A stretch of 64,000 nucleotides of DNA from Affinirhizobium straminoryzae (lineage in GTDB: Bacteria; Pseudomonadota; Alphaproteobacteria; Rhizobiales; Rhizobiaceae): assembly GCF_007004135.1 (NCBI RefSeq), contig NZ_VJMG01000004.1, positions 1 through 64,000 of the forward strand. The letters run 5' to 3'. Every line of letters begins with the position of its first letter. The first letter of the stretch is position 1. Below, piece after piece: positions 54,789 through 62,970 of this stretch. The translations under genes and the position numbers were made by a program. Below the pieces are notes generated by a model, which did no database searches, had not been told where the DNA came from, and was given only the letters and a program-made list of their open reading frames with translations.

Positions 54789-55855
54789 CCAGACGCATTC
54801 GTGTTGCCATCGCCGGCGCCGGTATCGGCAAGGCCCATATCATTGGCTATGCGCAACTGCCCGAACTCTACGACGTCCGCTATGTCTGCGACCTCAACCC
54901 TCAGCGTGCGGAAGACGGCGCCCGGGAAGCGCCGGGAAGCCGGCCGATCGGCGATCTCGATGCCGTGCTGGCCGACCCGGAGGTCGATCTTGTCGACCTG
55001 TGCCTGCCGCCCCTCCTCCATGCTCCGATGACGCTGAAGGCACTGGCGGCCGGCAAGCATGTGGTCTGCGAGAAGCCGCTGGCCGGTTCCGTTGCCGATG
55101 TGCGCCGGGTGATCGCTGCAGCCGACGCCGCAGGCCGCTTTGTCTTTCCCGTCTATCAGTACCGCTACGGCCCCGGCTATCGCGCAGCCCACGAACTGAA
55201 GTCGCGCGGACTGCTCGGCAAACCCTATGCGCTGGCGCTCGAAACCCATTGGGATCGCGATGCGGTCTATTATTCCGAACGCTGGCGCGGCACCTGGAAG
55301 GGGGAACTTGGCGGAGCGATCGTCAGCCATGCCATCCACACCCACAATCTGGTGACGCATCTGGCCGGCGCCATCACCGAGGTTGCGGCCTTCCTCGACA
55401 CCCGCGTCAACCCGATCGAAACGGAGGATTGCGCGGCGATTTCCATGCGCACGGATCAGGGCGCTCTTGTCAGTTCGTCGATCACGCTGGGTGCGGCCGG
55501 CAGCACCTCCCGTTTTCGCGGTATTTTCGAACACGTCACCATGACGTCGGGAACCGAACCCTATCATGTCGGCGCAGGTCCCTGGACCTTTCAGGTCCGC
55601 GATCCGGCCCGGCAGGCGGAAATCGATGCGGTGGTCTCGGCCCTGCCCGAGGAAAGCTGGCGCTTTGCCGGCCAGTTCGCCGATATCCATGCCCGCCTCA
55701 CCGGCACGGCAGAACGCTACCTGCCCTCACCCGAGGAAGCCTTGCATTCCCTCGAACTGATCACGGCCATGTACCAGTCTTCACGCGACAGGACGATCGT
55801 CACGCTGCCGCTGGCTGCGGACCATCCGCTCGTCAACGGCTGGATGCCCGCCTGA
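54785..55855 (+). CDS. Gfo/Idh/MocA oxidoreductase 2 of the uronate cluster
   Basis: A 356-aa oxidoreductase with a canonical N-terminal VAIAGAGIGKAHIIGY, CEKPL motif (~99-103), YQYRYGPGYRAA and catalytic region GGAIVSHAIHTHNLVTH. It is translationally coupled to the first oxidoreductase. The pair may carry out successive redox steps on the same sugar. Confidence 0.89.
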   Translation: MTRRIRVAIAGAGIGKAHIIGYAQLPELYDVRYVCDLNPQRAEDGAREAPGSRPIGDLDAVLADPEVDLVDLCLPPLLHAPMTLKALAAGKHVVCEKPLAGSVADVRRVIAAADAAGRFVFPVYQYRYGPGYRAAHELKSRGLLGKPYALALETHWDRDAVYYSERWRGTWKGELGGAIVSHAIHTHNLVTHLAGAITEVAAFLDTRVNPIETEDCAAISMRTDQGALVSSSITLGAAGSTSRFRGIFEHVTMTSGTEPYHVGAGPWTFQVRDPARQAEIDAVVSALPEESWRFAGQFADIHARLTGTAERYLPSPEEALHSLELITAMYQSSRDRTIVTLPLAADHPLVNGWMPA

Positions 55856-55860
55856 TCCGA

Positions 55861-55892
55861 AGGCCCGCGACGCATCTTCGTGCCGCGGGCCT
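55861..55892. terminator. Bidirectional terminator between the uronate cluster and repC
   Basis: Stem AGGCCCGCG / CGCGGGCCT (9 bp, 14-nt loop) between the convergent oxidoreductase and repC genes, reaching the repC stop codon. Confidence 0.55.
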
Positions 55893-57171
55893 AACCCACC
55901 TTCCGTCCCTCACCGCCCTGTGCCCGCAAAAGCGCCATCACCATCGGCGCCAGCGAGAATTCTCCCTGCCGCGCCCGGCGGGTCAGATTGCGCAGATAGC
56001 CACCCGCCGAATTGATCTGCCCCGCCCGCTCCAGAATGCAGGCGATGACGATCGCCGCCGCTTCCGGCCCCAGCACCTCGCACGCCTCCTGATAGGCCGA
56101 GGGACTGATGCCCAGCATCGAGCGGGTGACCACGGCGGCCGCCATCAGATCGCGCCAGCTGAGGATTTCGCCGCCCGGCCCGTAATTCACGATATCCGGG
56201 CAAGCGCGCAGAACCATCGGCAAGGGCAGGGGCTTGATCGCCACGTTTGCAGCAGACGGTCGGTTCGTACCAAGCGGCACAGGCTCCTGTTTGGCGGCAT
56301 CTGTGCTGTCGGCATCCGCCGATCCCGCAATCACGGCCATCGCGCCCTGCTTTCTGTCATAAGCAGGTTCAAGTTCACTGATGGATTCGGTATTTGAATT
56401 CTGTATGTGATCGCCATTTTGGATGGCATTGGCGTCTATTTTTGTTGATTTTACCAGAATTTCCAGCCGGTTGACGACCTCCGCCCGCAGCAGTTCAAAA
56501 TCATCGAGAAGATCGGCAAGCGTGATGGGGTCTGCCTTGCGGGGAAGGCGGGCAACGAGCGCCACATACTGGCTTTCAACGAAACCCCAGTTGCCGGAAA
56601 GGTCTTCCTCCAGAGCTGCCGAAATCAGCTTCCGGATATCGCGGCGGCAAATGGTCAGTCGCTCGCGCATTTCCAATAGCGCCTTGCGTTCGGTGGCGAC
56701 CGTCTGGGCCAGCATCGCAATCTCTTCCCTCCGCGCGAGGAGGGGGGCGAGATTGAAGCCGAAAGCCTGTTCGATCGCGCCACCGGTTTCACGACGCGCA
56801 TAGCGCTTGCCGTTCGGGCTGTCCTTGCGATGAATGAGGCCAGCTTCCACCAGCGCGCCGAGATGGCGGCGCAGCGTCGTTCCGGCAATGCCATGGGCAC
56901 GCAGGCTCAGCTGCTCGTTGGAGGGAAACACGATCAGCCCCTTCTCCTCGGAAAGCTCGGTCTCCGGATAGAAACTCAGAAGCGCGTGCAGAACCGCCAG
57001 GCTGCGATCCTGAAGACCAAGCTTCGCCCGTGCCTCCGAGATATCCCGAAACACCTTCCATTTGTCCGCCACCTTGCCGGTGCGGATCTCGGCGGTTTCC
57101 ATCTGTCCCTTCACAAGGGCGAGCGAAACCGACCGCCGCCCGAAGGGCGTCGTGATTGCATGCGTCTCCAT
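55891..57171 (-). CDS. repC: Replication initiator RepC
   Basis: A 426-aa RepC, the initiator of repABC replicons; it binds the origin inside its own gene. The N-terminal TTPFGRRSVSLA and the winged-helix region LIVFPSNEQLSLRAHGIAGTTLRRHL are typical. An acidic, low-complexity linker (~255-300) separates the C-terminal domain (GGEILSWRDLMAAAVVTRSM). ATG 57171 (METHAIT) follows GAGGTGAAGG. Synthesis should be held down by the ctRNA in the repB-repC gap. Confidence 0.94.
   Translation of the reverse strand: METHAITTPFGRRSVSLALVKGQMETAEIRTGKVADKWKVFRDISEARAKLGLQDRSLAVLHALLSFYPETELSEEKGLIVFPSNEQLSLRAHGIAGTTLRRHLGALVEAGLIHRKDSPNGKRYARRETGGAIEQAFGFNLAPLLARREEIAMLAQTVATERKALLEMRERLTICRRDIRKLISAALEEDLSGNWGFVESQYVALVARLPRKADPITLADLLDDFELLRAEVVNRLEILVKSTKIDANAIQNGDHIQNSNTESISELEPAYDRKQGAMAVIAGSADADSTDAAKQEPVPLGTNRPSAANVAIKPLPLPMVLRACPDIVNYGPGGEILSWRDLMAAAVVTRSMLGISPSAYQEACEVLGPEAAAIVIACILERAGQINSAGGYLRNLTRRARQGEFSLAPMVMALLRAQGGEGRKVG
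56385..56462. other. Putative oriV (A+T-rich segment inside repC)
   Basis: The central part of repC is clearly A+T-richer than the rest of the gene (around gtatttgaattctgtatg and ctatttttgttgatttta). In studied repABC replicons oriV lies in such an A+T-rich block within repC. Assignment is by position and composition only. Confidence 0.5.
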
Positions 57172-57262
57172 GTCCTTCACCTCAAAAAAGGCAAAAGAAA
57201 CCGGCCCGCCAAACAGACGGTGAAGACTTGACAGGGATTCGGGGAAATGCGATTCTCTAGTT

Positions 57263-57317
57263 GCTACACACGAGAAGGGCTTCCACGACCTCGGTCGCTT
57301 GGGGGCCTTTTTCTTTT
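57263..57317 (+). ncRNA. Counter-transcribed antisense RNA (ctRNA, incompatibility RNA)
   Basis: On the strand opposite to repABC, TTGACA (57228-57233) and GATTCT (57251-57256) form a sigma-70-type promoter with 17-nt spacing. A short RNA of ~50 nt would end at a G+C-rich hairpin (GGCTTCC / GGGGGCC enclosing GACC / GGTC) followed by TTTTTCTTTTT. The place, size and orientation match the ctRNA of other repABC plasmids, which represses RepC synthesis and sets copy number. Confidence 0.85.
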
Positions 57318-57333
57318 TACCGCTTCCGTCTCC

Positions 57334-58317
57334 TCATTGGCTCTCGTGCGCCTTGAACTCCTGATAGAGGCGTTCCAGGTTCTCCGAGAGATAACGTCCA
57401 AATTTGCCGGCATCCCTGGCCTTCAGCGAAAGCGAAAAGGACTTTCCGGTATTCTTGTATTCGGCAGTCAGCGCCTTGTCGTCCGCCTGCCAGGTCGACG
57501 CAGAGACCGCGCCGCTTCGGCGTGGCGCAGCCTTCGGCTTCTTCAGCTGCGCCAGAACGCGCTCGAATCGCTGTTCCGAGGGCAGGGCGGCAAAGCCCTG
57601 TTCCGCAATGGCGCTTGCTGCGCGCACCACATTGTCCGGATGCTCAATCAGCTGCGCCAGCTCCAGCCAGCGATCGCGGCCGATGGCCTTGGCTGTGCCG
57701 ATGGCGGCGACGACGCGGGCCGGAACACGGCCGGTGACGGAGAGCATGCGCGTCAGCATCGGCGCATCGACCGAGAGCGCCAGCTGGATCGTTCGGCGTT
57801 CGTAGCCGAGATCCAGCAGCTGCTGCCCGAACGTGGCCCGTTCGATGAAAGACAGGTTTTCGCGCGCCGAGTTTTCCTGGCCTTGCGCGATGACGTGATC
57901 GACATCGACCACCGGCTTGACGACGGCACGAACCGGCCGGGCGAGCAAGGCGGCGGCCCGCAGGCGCCGATGGCCGAACACCACCTGATAGCGCCCATCG
58001 GCGGAAGGGTGAGGGCGCACCAGGATCGGGGTGTCCTGCCCGCGCTCGCGGATCGCATCGACCAGTTCGGCCAAGGCAACCTCGTCATCTTCCATGCGGT
58101 CAGAGACGAAGGAGGCATCGACCAGCGACGGATCGAGTTCCACCACCGCCTCGCCCTGCAGGATCTGCTCGGCCTTGGCCGCCTTCTCCGCAAGCTCGCC
58201 GAGCGAGCTGATCATCGAGCGCGACGCACCGCGCGTGGCATAACCAGGCGTCGCCTTTCGCTCGGGACGCGGGCTTTCTGCACTGTTGATGTTGGCGAAG
58301 ACATCCTTACGCGCCAT
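57334..58317 (-). CDS. repB: Partition protein RepB (ParB family)
   Basis: A 327-aa centromere-binding ParB homologue. The N-terminal RepA-interacting region holds RGASRSMISSLGELAEKA. The ParB/Srx core is TPILVRPHPSADGRYQVVFGHRRLRAA (~95-121) with QGQENSARENLSFIERATFG, and the HTH follows (TIQLALSVDAPMLTRML). The C-terminus mediates dimerisation. It lies 72 nt after repA. Confidence 0.95.
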   Translation of the reverse strand: MARKDVFANINSAESPRPERKATPGYATRGASRSMISSLGELAEKAAKAEQILQGEAVVELDPSLVDASFVSDRMEDDEVALAELVDAIRERGQDTPILVRPHPSADGRYQVVFGHRRLRAAALLARPVRAVVKPVVDVDHVIAQGQENSARENLSFIERATFGQQLLDLGYERRTIQLALSVDAPMLTRMLSVTGRVPARVVAAIGTAKAIGRDRWLELAQLIEHPDNVVRAASAIAEQGFAALPSEQRFERVLAQLKKPKAAPRRSGAVSASTWQADDKALTAEYKNTGKSFSLSLKARDAGKFGRYLSENLERLYQEFKAHESQ

Positions 58318-58344
58318 GACATCTCATCCACTTCGTCTGCAAAT

Positions 58345-58359
58345 CGTTGATCGACAACG
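58345..58359. other. Inverted repeat in the repA-repB gap
   Basis: CGTTG-ATCGA-CAACG in the 72-nt gap, followed by another CGATAA. It could be a RepB site. The common rhizobial parS form GTTNNNNGCNNNNAAC was not found by eye between 55.9 and 60.1 kb. Confidence 0.35.
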
Positions 58360-58389
58360 ATAAATCCCTCATCTGTACGGCTGACAACG

Positions 58390-59577
58390 TCACGCGACGC
58401 GCCGACCCCACGCCTGCAGCATCAGATCAACCACTTCCGCATTGACGAGATCCATCGCTTCGCGCGCACGGTCATAGGTTGCCGGTGTAAAAAGCGACCG
58501 TTCCACCTCATACAGCGTCTGCTTGGTCAGGCCCGCATCGGAGACTGCCGTCGATTTCAGCATGTGGTTCTTCATCATCTGTGGCGCGAACATGGACTGC
58601 ATGAAGCCGACCATCTGCTGCTGCGGAATATCCATCGGTTCATAGCGCGTGATGAGATAGCGGAACCAGTCGAGCGTCACGGTAACACCGGCGCCTTCGA
58701 CGCTCTTCAGAATATCGCCCAGCATCAGCAGGAACTGCGACATCGACATGATGTCGAGCATCTGCGGATGCACGGTGATCAGCACCGAGGTGGCAGCCGT
58801 CAGGGCCGTCAGCGTGAGATAGCCAAGCTGCGGCGGACAATCGACGACCACGACATCGTAATCCTCTTCCACTTCGGCCAGAGCCGCGCCGATGCGCGTA
58901 TAGAACAGCTTGCCTTCGCTGGAGTCCTTGCGCTGCATGGCCAGCGGCGTCTCGTACTCATATTCCTGAAGTTCGAGATTGGCCGGCACAATATCGAGAT
59001 TGGGAAAGTTGGTCGGCTGGATGATATCCGACAGCGAACGCCGCTGCTCGTCATAGCGCAGCGCCTCATAGAAGGACGGCTTCTCGTCCAGTTCCGGCTG
59101 GATGCCATAGAGCGCCGTCATCGAGGCCTGCGGGTCGAGGTCAACGGCCAGCGTCCGGAAACCGCGCAATGCCAGATATTGCGCAAGGTGCGCAGAGGTC
59201 GTGGTCTTGCCTGATCCACCCTTGAAATTGACAACCGCGATAACCTGCAGCTTGTCACCGGGCCGGCGATGGGGAACGCGATCAAGCAGCGTGCGCAGCT
59301 CGTTCATCTGGCTGGCCGTATAATACCGTCGACCGGTCGACGTGACGGAAGGCTCGACGCCCTTGCCCTGCAGGTGCAGCTTCTTCAGATAGCTCTGCGA
59401 GACGCCGACGAAATCGGCGACCTCGGCCAGAGAAAACTGCCGGAGCGTCTTCTGCGCGTTCGGCGGAAACTTCTCGATGCGCAGCATGTCAAGTTTCGTC
59501 GAAATCTCGCTGCCCTGATCCAGGATCGTGTCCGCAAAACTGACGACAGGATCGCGCATCGGCTTAGTCACGTTCAT
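58390..59577 (-). CDS. repA: Partition ATPase RepA (ParA family)
   Basis: A 395-aa ParA-type ATPase that segregates the replicon and autorepresses the operon. The N-terminal HTH is FSLAEVADFVGVSQSYLKKLHL (~48-69), and the deviant Walker A is NFKGGSGKTTTSAHLAQYL. DLDPQASMTALYG and VVVDCPPQLGYLTL complete the nucleotide site. First gene of repABC. Repeats directly upstream are probable operator sites. Confidence 0.95.
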   Translation of the reverse strand: MNVTKPMRDPVVSFADTILDQGSEISTKLDMLRIEKFPPNAQKTLRQFSLAEVADFVGVSQSYLKKLHLQGKGVEPSVTSTGRRYYTASQMNELRTLLDRVPHRRPGDKLQVIAVVNFKGGSGKTTTSAHLAQYLALRGFRTLAVDLDPQASMTALYGIQPELDEKPSFYEALRYDEQRRSLSDIIQPTNFPNLDIVPANLELQEYEYETPLAMQRKDSSEGKLFYTRIGAALAEVEEDYDVVVVDCPPQLGYLTLTALTAATSVLITVHPQMLDIMSMSQFLLMLGDILKSVEGAGVTVTLDWFRYLITRYEPMDIPQQQMVGFMQSMFAPQMMKNHMLKSTAVSDAGLTKQTLYEVERSLFTPATYDRAREAMDLVNAEVVDLMLQAWGRRVA

Positions 59578-59634
59578 TGTCCAGCTCGCCCTTAGTCACG
59601 ATAATATGGCGATAAGCCACCAATTATCGTCACT
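59563..59634. promoter_or_regulatory. Repeat-rich repA control region
   Basis: AGTCACGATAAT (59594-59605) and ATTATCGTCACT (59623-59634) are inverted copies with one mismatch, 17-nt spacer; a further CGATAA lies between them. CTTAGTCACG occurs twice as a direct repeat (59563-59572, inside the repA start, and 59591-59600). Such symmetry just before repA suits a RepA/RepB operator and possibly the partition site. Confidence 0.55.
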
Positions 59635-60115
59635 GTGAGCCGATTCCATTGGCGGCGCAAGACGAAGCGCCGGGGAATCAAGACCGGGAGACGGACTCAC
59701 ACAGGAATCCGAGCCGGAATCACCCCCCCTTTGCGCTGCAAACGGCACCTCGGACCACACTGAGTTGGTATCAGGCGCCGAATCGCACGTGCAATCGAGA
59801 GAATCAGTCGGCACCGATTCGCCTGGAAGCTGAGCTCAGAATGGGCCAGTCTGCGGGGCCACTTCAAGACGTTCACACCATTCAAGCAGTCGGCCTGTAC
59901 GAAGGCGCCCTGGCCGGTCAGCGACGCTCTTTCCTGACAGGCCCCTTCATGACAAGCCACAGATCTTTGGTCGCAAAACGGAATGAGTGCATGATAATTA
60001 TGCATGCCTTCTTCTTGAGCTTGAAATTGGTACGCCCCCCGTTAAGATTGCGCCGCCGAGGGCAAGAGAGCATCCGCGAGCCTTTTGGTTTATTCCCTTA
60101 GAAGGACACACGCAC
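59635..60115. other. Intergenic region upstream of the last ABC operon
   Basis: About 480 nt with no convincing gene; short frames on both strands lack family features. An inverted repeat TGCAT-gataatt-ATGCA (59988-60004) lies ~110 nt before the SBP start and could be a GntR-type operator. The operon promoter is probably between it and 60100. Confidence 0.4.
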
Positions 60116-61156
60116 ATGATTGAACAGACCCGCCTGCGCGCCTCGGCCCTGGCGTTCGGTGTCGCGCTGGCTGCCGCGACCTCCAGCATGGCTGAAGCCA
60201 AGACGCTGACCATCTCCTGGTGGGGCTATAACGGTGACAAGCTGAACGCCAATATCGTAGAGCCCTTCAAGAAGATCTGCGGCTGCGACATCGTTTTCGA
60301 GACCGGCAACAATGCCGATCGCCTCAACAAGCTGAAGCTGCGTGGTGGCAAGGGCGTCGATGTCATCTATCTTACCGACAGCTATTCGCAGATCGGCATT
60401 GCCGAAGGTCTGTTCCAGAAGGTCGACGCTGCCAAGCTGTCGAACCTTGCCGATCTCTATGATCTCGCCAAGGATCCGCAGGGCGGCTATGGTCCGGCCT
60501 ACACCATCGGCCGCGTCGGCATCGTCTACGATTCGGCCAAGGTCAATCCGCCGATCACGGCCTGGAATGATCTGTGGCGCGCGGACCTGAAGTCGGCCAT
60601 CACGCTGCCCGGCATTACCACGACGGCAGGCCCGATGGTTGTGCTGCAGTCTGCCAAGCATGCCGGCGTCGATCCCTTCACCAATGCGGACAAGGCTTTC
60701 GAAGCCGTCGGCGGGCTGAAGACCAATGTCGCCAAGAACTACAACACCGGCTCCGAACTGGTGAACCTCATTTCCACCGGCGAGGCCAAGGTTGCCATCG
60801 CCCAGGACTTCACGCTTGCCTCGATGAAGGCCGCCGTGCCGACCATGACCTGGGCCGCCTTGTCCGACGGTGACATTGCAACGCTGAATACGGTCAACAT
60901 TCCCAAGGGGTCGGAGAATGTCGACCTCGCCCACCAGTTCATCAACTTCATCCTGTCGAAGGATGTCCAGCAGATCGAAGCGGAGCAGGGGGTCGACGCC
61001 CCGGTTTCCACCAAGGTTAGGCTGACACCGGATCAGGCCAAGCTGTGGACCTACGGCCCGGAGATGATCGGCAAACTGAACCGTCTCGATTACCAGAAGC
61101 TGAACGAAGCCAAGACCGACTGGCTCGACCGCTGGAACGAAATCTTTAGCCGCTGA
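60116..61156 (+). CDS. PotD/iron-type ABC substrate-binding protein
   Basis: A 346-aa periplasmic SBP with a Sec signal (RASALAFGVALAAATSSMAEA, cleaved after AEA). The mature part starts LTISWWGYNGDKLNANIVEPF, as in PotD/AfuA-like proteins (extracellular family 1 or 8). It is followed by two permeases and an ATPase in the PotBCA order, so polyamines, iron chelates or opine-like compounds are possible ligands. AGAAGGA precedes the ATG. Confidence 0.87.
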   Translation: MIEQTRLRASALAFGVALAAATSSMAEAKTLTISWWGYNGDKLNANIVEPFKKICGCDIVFETGNNADRLNKLKLRGGKGVDVIYLTDSYSQIGIAEGLFQKVDAAKLSNLADLYDLAKDPQGGYGPAYTIGRVGIVYDSAKVNPPITAWNDLWRADLKSAITLPGITTTAGPMVVLQSAKHAGVDPFTNADKAFEAVGGLKTNVAKNYNTGSELVNLISTGEAKVAIAQDFTLASMKAAVPTMTWAALSDGDIATLNTVNIPKGSENVDLAHQFINFILSKDVQQIEAEQGVDAPVSTKVRLTPDQAKLWTYGPEMIGKLNRLDYQKLNEAKTDWLDRWNEIFSR

Positions 61157-61186
61157 GCGTGCAAAAGCCCGATTTGCCCACGGGAT

Positions 61187-61206
61187 GGCCCGGCAAAAGC
61201 CGGGCC
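61187..61206 (+). promoter_or_regulatory. Intercistronic hairpin after the SBP gene
   Basis: A perfect 8-bp stem GGCCCGGC / GCCGGGCC with an AAAA loop, in the 186-nt gap before the permease genes. Confidence 0.6.
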
Positions 61207-61342
61207 GCCTGCTTGAATGACGCAGTCAATTGCGCCATTGTGTCGCAAAGCCGCCGCAGGGCGCGTACCAAAGTTCATTCCACATTCCAATCAAGGCTGC
61301 ATCCGTCCGCAAGGGATCCTGGATGAGCCATCCGAGCAAGCG

Positions 61343-62170
61343 ATGGTGAAACGTTTAACCCCCTGGATCCTCGTCGTTCCGGCGAGCCTTCTGGTCCTTC
61401 TTCTGCTGATCCTGCCGGTGGGCGCCACGCTGCTTGCCACCTTTGCCGATGCGAAGGGCTGGGCAGCCCCCTATCTTGCCTTCTTCAATAGCGGCTTTCG
61501 TCGCACGGTACTGTGGCGAACGGTGGAAGTCTCGCTCATCACCACGGTGATCTCGGTCGTCCTCGGCTTCATTGCGGCCTATGTGGTGGCGCAGATGCCG
61601 GGCCGGTTGAAAAGCATCATGATCATCGCCGCCGTCTTTCCGCTGCTGACGGGCGTGGTGGTGCGCTCCTTCGCCTGGCTGATCCTGCTTGGCAAGAACG
61701 GCATCATCAACAGCGCGCTGCTGGCACTCGGGGTGATCGCCGAGCCGATCTCGATGCTCTACACCGAAGGCGCGGTGATTGCCGCCATGGTCTATCTCTT
61801 CGTCCCGTTGATGATCCTCACCCTGTCCGGCGTTCTCGAAGGCATTCCGAAGGATGTGCTGGAAGCGGCAAGCTCGCTCGGCGCGGCTCCGTTTGCCGTA
61901 TTCCGCCAGGTGATCCTGCCGCTGGCCATGCCGGGCCTGATTGTCGGCGCGGTGCTGGTCTTTACCGGCAGCTTCACCTCTTACGCCACGCCGCAGCTGC
62001 TCGGCGGCGAACGGCAGATGATGATGGGCACGCTGCTTTACCAGCGCGCCATGGTGACCTTCGACTGGACAGGCGCCTCCACCGTTGCCGCGATCATGGT
62101 GGTGGTCACCATCGCGATCGTTCTTGTCATGACGCGGCTTGCACGCCGCCTGAACCCCTTGGCGGCCTGA
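61343..62170 (+). CDS. ABC transporter permease (PotB-like)
   Basis: A 275-aa permease with first helix WILVVPASLLVLLLLILPVG and five further spans. The EAA loop is LEAASSLGAAPFAVFRQVILPLAMPG. MVKRLTPW at 61343 is chosen; a longer frame from 61217 would begin in the region just after the hairpin. It pairs with the next gene. Confidence 0.91.
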   Translation: MVKRLTPWILVVPASLLVLLLLILPVGATLLATFADAKGWAAPYLAFFNSGFRRTVLWRTVEVSLITTVISVVLGFIAAYVVAQMPGRLKSIMIIAAVFPLLTGVVVRSFAWLILLGKNGIINSALLALGVIAEPISMLYTEGAVIAAMVYLFVPLMILTLSGVLEGIPKDVLEAASSLGAAPFAVFRQVILPLAMPGLIVGAVLVFTGSFTSYATPQLLGGERQMMMGTLLYQRAMVTFDWTGASTVAAIMVVVTIAIVLVMTRLARRLNPLAA

Positions 62171-62174
62171 CATT

Positions 62175-62963
62175 ATGCGCACCAGCCTGCATCCTGCCCT
62201 GACCATCACCGCCAGCCTGATCTTCGCGATCCTCGTGGCACCGCTGTTCATCATCCTTGGCGCTGCCGTCAGCGATACCAGCTATCTCACCTTTCCGCCG
62301 CAGGGTTTTACCCTGCGCTGGTTCACCAACATCTTCGAGATCAGCGCCTTTCGCACCACGGCGATCACCAGCCTGCAGATCGCCATGCTTGGAACAGCAC
62401 TCGCGCTGCTGATCGGCATTCCCGCCGCCTATGCGCTGAACCGCTTCCGCATCCGGCTGCCGTCCTGGCTTGCGAATGTCTTCGTGCTGCCGATCCTGGT
62501 GCCGGAAATCGTGCTGGGCTTTTCACTGCTGAAATCCGTCACCATCAGCCTCGGACTTCCGGTCTTTCTCGTCCTGCTGCTCGGCCATGCACTGCTGGTG
62601 CTGCCCTATGCGGTGAGGGTGGTGGGGGCGAGCCTCGCCTCCTTCGATTTTTCGATCGAGGAAGCCGCGATCAGCCTCGGCTGCCCGCCGCTCAAGACCT
62701 TCTTCACCGTGGTGCTGCCCAATATCAGCGCCGGCGTGATCGCCGCCTTCATCCTTGCCTTCATCACCTCGATGAACGACGTCTCCGTTTCGCTGTTCCT
62801 GACCGGGCCGGGGATTTCCACCCTGCCGATCCAGATTCTTGCCCATATGGAACAGTTCTTCGATCCCACCATCGCCTCCGTTTCCGTGCTCCTGATGGTT
62901 TTGACGGTCGGCGTCATGGCCATCGTCGAAGCCACCCTCGGCCTGACCTTCCTGACAAAGTGA
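62175..62963 (+). CDS. ABC transporter permease (PotC-like)
   Basis: A 262-aa permease starting 4 nt after PotB-like. Helices begin ALTITASLIFAILVAPLFII, and the EAA loop is IEEAAISLGCPPLKTFFTVVLPNISAG. It completes the heterodimeric channel for the SBP at 60.1 kb. Confidence 0.91.
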   Translation: MRTSLHPALTITASLIFAILVAPLFIILGAAVSDTSYLTFPPQGFTLRWFTNIFEISAFRTTAITSLQIAMLGTALALLIGIPAAYALNRFRIRLPSWLANVFVLPILVPEIVLGFSLLKSVTISLGLPVFLVLLLGHALLVLPYAVRVVGASLASFDFSIEEAAISLGCPPLKTFFTVVLPNISAGVIAAFILAFITSMNDVSVSLFLTGPGISTLPIQILAHMEQFFDPTIASVSVLLMVLTVGVMAIVEATLGLTFLTK

Positions 62964-62970
62964 CCTGACC

